Shown piece by piece: positions 32,758 to 40,504 of a stretch of 40,504 nt of DNA; position 1 is the stretch's first letter, and each line of letters opens with the position of its first letter. This DNA is from Parasitella parasitica. Lineage: Eukaryota; Mucoromycota; Mucoromycetes; Mucorales; Mucoraceae. The position numbers were made by a program, and so were the translations under genes. The notes under the pieces are model-generated. The model saw nothing but the letters and a program-made list of their open reading frames with translations. It had not been told where the DNA came from and did not search any database. The stretch lies in contig MU619347.1 in the NCBI GenBank assembly GCA_025201805.1, positions 20,677-61,180 of the forward strand, in the 5' to 3' direction.

Positions 32758-34321
32758 TTATTTTGTCAATATCTCACAGCCGCTTTCAGTAACAAGCAAG
32801 GTATGTTCGAATTGTGCGGAACGCTTGCCATCAGTGGTAACGGCAGTCCAGTTGTCAGGCCTATTTTATGTCTCCCGTTACTTTTGTGCTACAAACGTGT
32901 CAATTTCATAACTGGTGCTTACCAGATCTCATCTCTCCAACCACCTTCACAAATCATAGGTTCAATGGTGAAACAGTGGCCAGCTTTAACGATGCCAATG
33001 GCCTTGTTGTCTAATAAAAGTGTCAGTATACACCTACTGCAAAGATCGTCCGCTTACTATTATAATGAGGAACATTGGGAGCACAATGGAAAAGCTGGTT
33101 GATACCATGTCCACTAAATGTGCGGACAACCGAGAATCCGTTCTTCTTGGCGTGTTCTTCAATGACCTTGCCAAAATCACGGTATTTGATGCCCGGCTTC
33201 ACCATTGCAATGGATTTCTCTAAACATTCTCTAGCAGTGTCGATTAGTTTTTTGCCCTTGGCATCGACGTTGCCAACGCAGTAGGTGGCATTCATATCTC
33301 CATGGAAACCCTTGTAGTAACAAGTGACATCCAGGTTGACAATATCACCATCTTTCAGAGGACGCTTATCAGGGATACCATGGCAAATGACTTCGTTGAC
33401 AGATCTAGACGCTATATTGTTATTACACATCGTTTGCCAAGGACTGTTGTAATGTAGCGGGCTTACGTGCATACAGACTTGGGAAACTTGTAATAGTTCA
33501 ATGGAGATGGATAAGCACCACGTTCAATAGTAGCGTTGTGGATAATTTCGTCTGTTCATAAAGTAGTTCAGTCGCATATATCGCTAAACCCCCAAATTTC
33601 AAGCGACTCACCAATTTCATCAGTGGTAATTCCAGGGCGAATAGCGGCCGCACCAATGTCTAATACTTGACGAGAAATCTAAAGAGCCATGCAGAGATAA
33701 ACATCGTTTAATGTTGCTGTTGATAGCAGATGCACTGGAATTATACCTTGCAAACTTCACGCATCCCTATAATTTCTTCTTCATTCAGAACTTTGATGGT
33801 GGAACTCAAGCGAACATTTTGCTCGGATACAGGAATGCTGGTCTCGGCATAATCGGCTATGCCAGGGATACAAAAGATGAGTATTCATTGCCCCATTTCT
33901 TCAGCCCAGCCATCACTTACGACGCATAATCTCTTTAGGGACCTCTCGTCTGGGAGAGAGAGGGTAAACGGCTTGAAGATCTCCAGTATAACGATAATTG
34001 GTGAAGGGATTATGAGGTTCGCCTACAAGATGAAAATCTTTACCAGTAAGAACACAAAGTGCCAGCAGCATTACCAGATACACATACTCTCAATCTTTGC
34101 CGTGTGGACCAGCTTATGTTGGCTCTAATGGAATATAGTGCATAAGCAGCTCTGTACATTAAATGCTATATATGTATGTAAATTTTTACCCAGTTCTTTT
34201 TAAAGCAATCCTGAGAGCAAAAATAAGATCCTTCAATCTTTAGTTTGATACAAGTCGGACATTGCAAAGTGGCAGTTTTACCACAACCTTCAGAAAGACA
34301 AATATGATCACTGGCAGCCAT
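32758..34321 (-). CDS. MAP1: Methionine aminopeptidase 1, zinc-finger type
   Basis: Nine exons: 34190-34321, 34088-34124, 33921-34022, 33747-33856, 33612-33678, 33467-33551, 33058-33404, 32923-33010 and 32758-32860, all in phase, giving 356 residues. The N-terminus has the MetAP1-specific C6H2 finger: Cys 8, 13, 21, 24, 35, 39 and His 47, 51, which docks on the ribosome. The pita-bread catalytic domain shows [50 protein letters not shown] (two metal Asp), FSGHGI (His), TIEPM (Glu) and QFEHT (Glu), so all metal ligands are intact. It removes the initiator Met from nascent proteins in the cytosol. The last exon ends [13 protein letters not shown]. Confidence 0.95.
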
Positions 34322-34952
34322 TCCCCTTATGTTCAATTGCTTATACTTGGAAGAGAATCACAAACACTATGAATGCTGCAGGTTTTTTTTTTTGTTGACT
34401 CAACTCTGGGGAACATGCACTGTCTTGGCACAAGTCACGGATGTTGGCTCTCCACTGCTAATGAAATGGATGCAGAGCATCATAGCTGCTGCAAACAAGT
34501 TTCATGTAAGCAAGTAACATTTTCATTCTACAAATGTTCTTCTCAAATGTCCTTACATTCCTCAAGATTAAGGTAGAATTTTCAAGGGCTAGCTGATCTT
34601 CATTAATATAAGTTGTGTCTATAGAATAATGCTTATCGTTGTTTTGATTACGTTGCCATGGCAAGCATTCCCTGATCGAATCCAACGGTTCAATGCTGGT
34701 AATTCTAAGATAGATAAAATTAATTATGAAATGTCTTGTAGAGGGAATTATTACTGCTTGTCGTGCCTAAACTAATCCCAGTTGACGCTTTGACCTCTAA
34801 TGTCTTACATGCTCCTTGAGCCATATCACTTCTTTTCCCCATTTCATATAACAGCAACATTTCGCTGTACGTTTCCGAGGGTCATCTACCGTATTAATTC
34901 AATTTGATTTCTTTGATCCGCATTTATAAACCTGCTTTTCGGCTATCTTCAT

Positions 34953-34957
<5 letters not shown>
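34322..34957 (-). other. Upstream region of MetAP1 with an unidentified coding-like segment
   Basis: On the minus strand, about 34692-34560, an open segment reads EPLDSIRECLPWQRNQNNDK and then YINEDQLALENSTLILRN, with ordinary protein-like composition. A GTAAGG donor follows at about 34559, and a possible continuation after TTTGTAG reads ENVTCLHETC before a stop. It is not joined in frame to anything upstream that I could find. It may be the tail of a decayed gene or part of an unrecognised gene. No function is assigned. Confidence 0.2.

Positions 34958-35023
<66 letters not shown>
34958..35023. repeat. 66-nt poly-T homopolymer
   Basis: The run is uninterrupted and is the longest homopolymer in the window. 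No retroelement coding sequence abuts it, and the flanks 35024-35366 hold no gene. Its length may also be affected by sequencing or assembly error. Confidence 0.85.
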
Positions 35024-35025
<2 letters not shown>

Positions 35026-35365
35026 CTCAATGTAAGTGCGTTTTCTCAGTAATCGTCCGTCTCTAATGCATATCCACATTTTTAGTACAAACCACGATAT
35101 CATAACTTATGACGGCCAGTTTTCAATCAGTTCACCAGCTGTAAACTGCTAGGACTTTTACAATGGCCATGCAATAACATTTGAAATGGTACTAAATGGG
35201 TGATTTAATCTTTATAATTAATAGCGAACGATTGTAAAAATAAAATAAAATAAAAGCAACAGATGGAAAAGGGAATGACTCGAAATAAATAAATAGCATT
35301 ACGATAATGTACAGGAAGCATACATATACAGAGAGAAAAAGAAGGGTGAAAGTGTGGAAGTGTGG

Positions 35366-35366
<1 letters not shown>

Positions 35367-35401
<35 letters not shown>
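35367..35401. repeat. (GT)n microsatellite just past the RhoGEF stop
   Basis: About 17 GT units lie some 10 bp beyond the RhoGEF stop codon, in its presumed 3' UTR (CA repeat on the transcript). Confidence 0.9.
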
Positions 35402-35402
<1 letters not shown>

Positions 35403-35410
35403 GATCAAAT

Positions 35411-38400
35411 CTAAAATATTATTCTAGCTCGATTGTTTTTTATCATGCTGGTTTTACGACGGTAAGGGTTATCAACCAAGTTCAACTCAAAGATGACCTC
35501 AGATCCCGCAAGTCGATCATCCATGACACCATGGATTCGGTCAGTACTGTCAGGACGAAGACAGCGGATATTGTTTCCTGGTATTACTTGCAGTAAATCA
35601 CCCTATAGTAGAGTCTTATTAGCCAACTGCTACAAATATGCCACAGCTCCGGTCTACTACTTACTGTATCCATATGACGAACTTCGATAAAGTTTGTGTT
35701 GAATGCCACAACGTAGGGAAACCTGAATACAAACGCAGTAGGGTTGCCTTCCCAAGAGATGGACCAGTCCTTACGAACACGTTTGCCCTTTTTATCGATA
35801 TAAAAAGCCAATTCTACAACAAAACGTATGTTTTAGAGTAACTCACAGCATGATTTGTTAACAAATCATCTTACCACTGTAGCAAAGCAGAATATTGCCA
35901 TCCTTGTGTCTAAACATTGAGATTGGCTTCATATTCTCATGCAGGCCAAGTACGGAATTATTGCTGGAATCACTAGGATCCAGAACGCCTGTAATGCACA
36001 AGACGAGGGTCAATCGATTTACTGCATCCAGTTTTGAAAAAAAAAAAAAAAAAAAAAAAATGCTGCACCTACTTTGTACTTCTGCAGAGCTCAGATTCAC
36101 CATTTGAAAGCCTCTTGCACTCCCCACGCAGATGATGTTTTTGAAAAATTGAATCGAGGAAGCCTCTCCGGGAATATAGAGGTCCTTGTACACCTTGAGC
36201 GCTTCGTTGTTGCCACGAATCAACCGACCCAGATTCTTGTTCTTTTTCTTGCTGGATTCCTTGGTGGTTTCGTACGGCTCGAGAGCGCGGATGGTAGAGG
36301 TCATGGCATTGAAGCGGACAAAACAGACCAAGGTCTTTTCAACACCTTCCACAGTAATTACTTGTTGGTCTGGGCTGCCCGAAGCAGCAGATGCTTGGAT
36401 CGATTTATCCCAGATTTTGCCTACCTTGAAAAAGGAGACATGGCTAGAGATCTTTCGTCCGCGTTTCATGCCTGACTCGGTCGATAGCAGCGTGTCTAGT
36501 GAATAGGTGTATAGGATTTTGTCTGCCAACACCAGGATCAAATTGCATTGTTCGAGAATGTCAATCTGTGATACTTTATCCATTGCCAAGATTCTGATTA
36601 ATTCATCTCCACTACCTTCCTTTTTGAGGTATACGCCTTGATCTCCGCCCAAAACGAGCGATCTACCATTATCTGCAAAGAAAAAAAAAAAAATAGAAAT
36701 AAATTGTAAGGCTTATATATTGCATAGCGTGTGCATTTACAAAAATACTCACCGAATACAGCAATGCAGTTTACCTTGTTAAACATGCTAAAGAAGCTCT
36801 CGTTGATCGACTGGAAATTAAACACCTTGTGCTTTTCAACCAGGGCGTTTCGTTGGCCTTCGATCTTTTCAGCCCACTGCTTGCGAATTGCTAATGAAGT
36901 CGCATACAGAGTGAAGGGGCCTCCTGAATTTTGCTTTCCCAAATGAACAAATGAAATTGGGAATCCATTTTTAGGTATATTGTTGATATTGGTTGCTGTT
37001 GTGCTGGTATAGTCAGTGTTCAAGCTGGTATCGTTGTTGCTGTTGTTGTTGTTATTGTCGTCGTAAAACAAGGCGTTGTTTGCAATGTTCAGGTCGGCAG
37101 CAGAGACGTTGCTGGGTCTTCCCAATGGAATTATCGTGCTGGCGCGTTTGGTCAAGTCTGGAAATGCGATGGAGAGCAGTGCCAGCGGGATCGGCTTTTT
37201 GACAAGCTTGTACTTTTCTTCGTTTTGCTTGGATTTCATAATGAGCAAACAATGGTCCAGCAGATAGACTAGCACTTCGGAAGACTCGGTCGATCCAGAC
37301 CCCTTTTTCCAGGTACCCTTCATGATGATCTGTCGATTAGAAGCCGTCAAATCCAGATCCTACGCAGCAGATAGTTAGCATTTCTACATTTCTACATTTC
37401 TGCATTTATCAAATGGCCAAAAACGCTGGCTTGCCGACTTACAAAGTTTGAAATGTTCTTGTTGACAATTCTTTCGTTCAACAGCTGCAGATTAAACAGA
37501 TTCTCTGTTTTTCCTGTCTCACGATTGACGTCTGTCAGGAATTTGGCAATGATGGAGATGACTCTTGGGATGGTCTCCTGATCTGGATGGTCTTTGGGCG
37601 TATGCTTCAAGATTTCTCTCAGCAGTAAATTGTATCGGCCCAATCTGGTGGTCGGCTTTGTAAGGTAGCCGTTCAATTCCAGTTTCCTCGACTGCGGCAA
37701 GCGCTCAGTTCTAGCAACAAATTCTGCAAAAGACGGATTGGTGGATTTCTCGGTTTCGAAAGCATATTTGCTGATGATTTGGTGAGACCCATAGCGAACA
37801 AAGGGCTCGAATTTGGCTACATGAGCCAGCATAATGTCGCCAATCTGATCCACCACTTTGGACTTTGCTTGGCGGCTAAGCAGTGCCTTGGATAAATTGC
37901 TGTTTACTTGGAAAACCTCTGTGATGTTCCAGAAAATCTCGCGCACAAACGCTTCCCTGTCCCCGACAATCTGCTGCTGATTTTTAGTGTCTAGTAGAGG
38001 TTGGATCCATTCCTAGACGGTAGAAAAAAAAAAAAAGAAAAAAAAAAAAGAGTGAACACCATAGGTCTTTGTAGTAACGTAGTAGCATTCCGTAGTTACC
38101 TCCTTCAAATAGGTCATGTCGTTGACAAAGTCTTTTTCCGTGTATATCAACTCGTAGATGTTTTCTTGGCGTTTTGTTTCGTCCTTGGACAATGTATCCA
38201 GGAGCGATTTCGGCACCGTGTTGATCCACAATCTCTCCTCCTGCTGGCTGATAAGGTACGAGTTGCTCTTTTCACGACTGTGGCCTCGTTTCGGAGCAGA
38301 AGCAGAGGCGGTGTAGCTGCGCTTGGCTTGCTCTTGACGTCTAGGACAGCGAGATGAGTAGCAAAGCTTCTTTCGTGTGCACGTGGGTGAGTAGCAGTCT

Positions 38401-38706
38401 GTCAGCAAGGTAAACACGCCATTAGGCAACGTGTCTTGGTCGACAGCAGGCTGGTTGATTTTGCAAGCATCTAGGGGATTGATAATGCCACTCTTGGGTC
38501 TCAGGTTCAACTGATCTCGTCTGAACTGGTATAGCTCTTGGGACGAATCACGCAAACGATGTTCATAGTTGACATCATGAAAGAACTTTTGTGAGTCCAA
38601 AGAACGGCCTATCAGCAATGCCAAATTGCGATCATTTGTCTTTATGATGAAGGCAAGTTTGTCCTGTGTAGCCATGCGTCAATGCCATGTATAGATGTAT
38701 AAATAG

Positions 38707-38762
<56 letters not shown>

Positions 38763-40038
38763 TAGGGGAGAAATATTTACTTACCACTGCTTCCTTTCCA
38801 TCGAATACGTCCTTATATTTGATGCTGTCTTTGGATCTTGAGCTCAGCACGATTCGTTCCTGAAATGCTTCTGCGACCTTGGAGAGTAAAGCGGGGTAGA
38901 TGGAGGGCAAGGGTTCGTTTGTTCTGATGGGAGTCATTGGCACTGGTTCCTCGACCAATGCGACACCGGCAGCGAATTTGCTGTTATAGTTGCTACTTGC
39001 AGTGGAAGTGGTGGACGAAGAGGCTGACAAGTTTTTGGACAGGTTGAATGTAAAGGACTGGGCTTTTTCAAATGTAGTCTTCTTTTTGTTGACGTTCAGC
39101 GACTGGCGCTGCTGACTGATGGAAACAGAGGGAGAGGTTGCTGAGCTGTATGGGATGTTGTAGACGCTTTCGGCTACTCGTTTTCTGCCAGGCAGGGTCA
39201 AAGACGGCGTGTGTTCAATTCGTCGCGCATGTTGTCTATTTGCAAATTGAGAAATAGCAGACAGCTTCGCTCTCATGGGGGCCGTGGACTTTGACAATTT
39301 AGACAACAGGGTCGTACCACCAACGGACCGAATGCTAGAGTCGTCTTTTAAAGACTGTTGGTCTCGAACAGGGACAAAGGCCTCGAGCTTTCTCTTGTTC
39401 TTTTCAGCGTTGCGAAAGATGGAACTTGATCTTGATACTTTCTTTGCCGTCTTTGCCAGTGAGTTTAAATTCGCACCTAATAGCGATGTGGAGCGACCTT
39501 GCAGGCGATCGTCTACGGTGCGGACGCTGTTGATGGAGCGGCTGTCGGCGCCGTTGTACTCTGTTCGAAGCGAAATTACTGAATCATTGACACTGTAAAT
39601 GCTGGGTGTGTCCTTTGGCTTGGTGTATAGGTTGCTATCACCGGGCCTGTAGTCAAACACATCTCCTACAGCTTCTTCATAGACAGTGTCTTCCTCTTCC
39701 TCCTCTTCCTCCTCTTCTTCTAGCAGGTGATCATCCTCCAGCTCGTCAGCGTGATGATTGTCGAGCAGATAGCGACTTGATTGATAGTAGCGATCACGGA
39801 TAGCAGCTGAGGGGGTCAATTCAGCCGAGAAGCTATCGGTCGATGCAAAATTAGCCAGCGTGCTCAGGTTATCGACAGTGTAGCTTCTTTTGTGATCAGC
39901 GTTAATGTCCTGGATGCTGCTTGCTGTTGTGTCTGTGCTTGCAGTGGAGGGCAGTCTGTACTGTCTGTAGATGGTGGTGGATGGCGATGATGGCAGTGGC
40001 CTTGACACTGGGTGCTGTTTAAGGGTGTCTGATTGCAT
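35411..40038 (-). CDS. ROM2: Rho1 guanine nucleotide exchange factor, Rom2/Rgf type (DEP-DH-PH-CNH)
   Basis: Eight exons: 38785-40038, 38100-38663, 37443-38012, 36753-37359, 36073-36672, 35875-35988, 35665-35813 and 35411-35602, all GT-AG and in phase, giving 1349 residues, almost the yeast Rom2 length. Residues 1-380 are a Ser-rich, low-complexity region with a poly-Glu block. A DEP domain follows (about 385-470), then a conserved DCYSPTC...CPRR segment. The DH domain (about 580-775) has IYELIYTEKDFVNDMTYLKE and FVRYGSHQIISKY. The PH domain (about 800-985) has an Asn-rich insert, and the CNH domain runs from about 1000 to 1320 (CVGSARGFQMV, PYVVAFNTNFIEVR). It should activate Rho1 for cell-wall glucan synthesis and integrity signalling at the plasma membrane. 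The upstream open frame to 40272 has no ATG, so 40038 is the start. Confidence 0.95.
38707..38761. repeat. (TA)n(GT)n compound microsatellite in RhoGEF intron 1
   Basis: About 12 TA units pass directly into about 15 GT units inside the 121-nt intron 38664-38784. The splice signals lie just outside the repeat. Confidence 0.9.
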
Positions 40039-40211
40039 GGTATTCTTTCTTTCTCTCGGGTAAAAAAAGGAAGGGAAAGGGGGGGGGGGTGTGGTTCTTT
40101 CAAGTCGTCGAATGGATGAATAAAGAGAAGAAGAAAGAAAAAAAAGAGAGGGAAAAAAAAAAAGATGCGAAAATAACAACGAGGAAACAGGGAGTAATAT
40201 AATCAACAGAA

Positions 40212-40247
<36 letters not shown>

Positions 40248-40504
40248 GGACTTTTAATACACAGGAACACACTCGTATCCCACAAGATTACACAAGGATA
40301 TTATTTCTTAATTACTTGCTTCCATCCATTTTGTTGATTTGCAAGATGCTGCTCTTTAGATACGATCGTCTCCTCGTCTGCGTTTTTTCTTCTTTATACT
40401 ATTACCTTAACCTGCCCATATTCGGTGGTAGTGGTGGTAGTGGTGGTAGTGGTAGTGGTGGTGGTGGTGGTGGTGGTGATGGTAGTGATGATGATGGATC
40501 TTTT
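40039..40504 (-). promoter_or_regulatory. Leader and promoter region of the RhoGEF gene, triplet-rich
   Basis: Upstream of the ATG on the minus strand lie a poly-G tract (about 40080-40089, poly-C on the transcript), A/G-rich stretches, a (CAG)n block at 40212-40246 (CTG on the transcript strand) and a (GGT)n/(GAT)n block at 40424-40495 (ACC on the transcript strand). No TATA box is evident. The leader has no ATG in frame. The window ends within this region, so the promoter may be incomplete. Confidence 0.5.

Noticed and set aside
32398-33102. Long plus-strand open frame across the end of MetAP1
   Set aside because: Beyond about 32.7 kb it lies antisense to MetAP1 exons, and it reads through a poly-T tract as poly-Phe. 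Only the first 46 codons were kept as part of a tentative small gene.
36186-36506. Plus-strand frames opposite the RhoGEF CNH domain
   Set aside because: They are antisense shadows with no motifs and no promoter.
40039-40272. N-terminal extension of the RhoGEF with an Ala-rich stretch
   Set aside because: It has no ATG, begins at GTG, and its composition comes from the CTG-type triplet repeat and poly-pyrimidine leader.

Overview
This is a nuclear contig segment of a filamentous fungus, most likely an early-diverging one of the Mucoromycota (Mucorales type). The clues are AT-rich DNA, genes broken by many 50-80 nt introns with GTAAGT-like donors, fungal-type genes (MGM101, Rom2-type RhoGEF, TFIIIC subunit, PFF1-type M28 peptidase, nrc-2/KIN82 kinase), an Argonaute relic, and LINE and Tc1-like transposase debris. 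No rRNA, tRNA or CRISPR array was recognised. Gene models were spliced by eye. Every exon junction was checked for GT(GC)/AG and for reading phase, but none is supported by RNA data.

Layout. (1) 1-5.2 kb: a 5'-truncated, frameshifted Argonaute PIWI pseudogene, then prohibitin-2 (+, 3 exons) and a forkhead transcription factor (+, 2 exons). (2) 5.2-8.3 kb: a Tc1/mariner relic and a nine-exon gene (-) for a kelch-repeat type I membrane protein. (3) 8.6-18.9 kb: a 10-kb graveyard with no intact host gene. It holds a broken DDE transposase, a long AT-rich desert, a 5'-truncated LINE with a clear target-site duplication, two solo-LTR-like elements, and two halves of a LINE ORF in opposite orientation. 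(4) 19.2-29 kb: four minus-strand housekeeping genes in a row: AGC kinase, DUF4604 protein, TFIIIC TPR subunit, and M28 vacuolar membrane protease. (5) 29.9-32.7 kb: plus-strand MGM101 (starting with a GC-AG intron), a tiny 45-codon membrane-protein gene and a tentative 80-codon gene. (6) 32.7-40 kb: minus-strand methionine aminopeptidase 1 and a complete Rom2-like RhoGEF (DEP-DH-PH-CNH). The promoter of the RhoGEF runs to the window end through triplet repeats.

The genes do not form a pathway. They are ordinary eukaryotic neighbours acting in mitochondria (PHB2, MGM101), Pol III transcription (TFIIIC), nascent-chain processing (MetAP1), membrane and cell-wall signalling (kinase, RhoGEF, kelch protein) and the vacuole (M28). 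I found no convincing new multi-gene system. The most noteworthy items are the decayed Argonaute beside transposon relics, the kelch membrane protein, the two unlisted micro-genes, the GC-AG intron, a microintron of triplet repeats with several possible AG acceptors, and the well-preserved LINE insertion scar.
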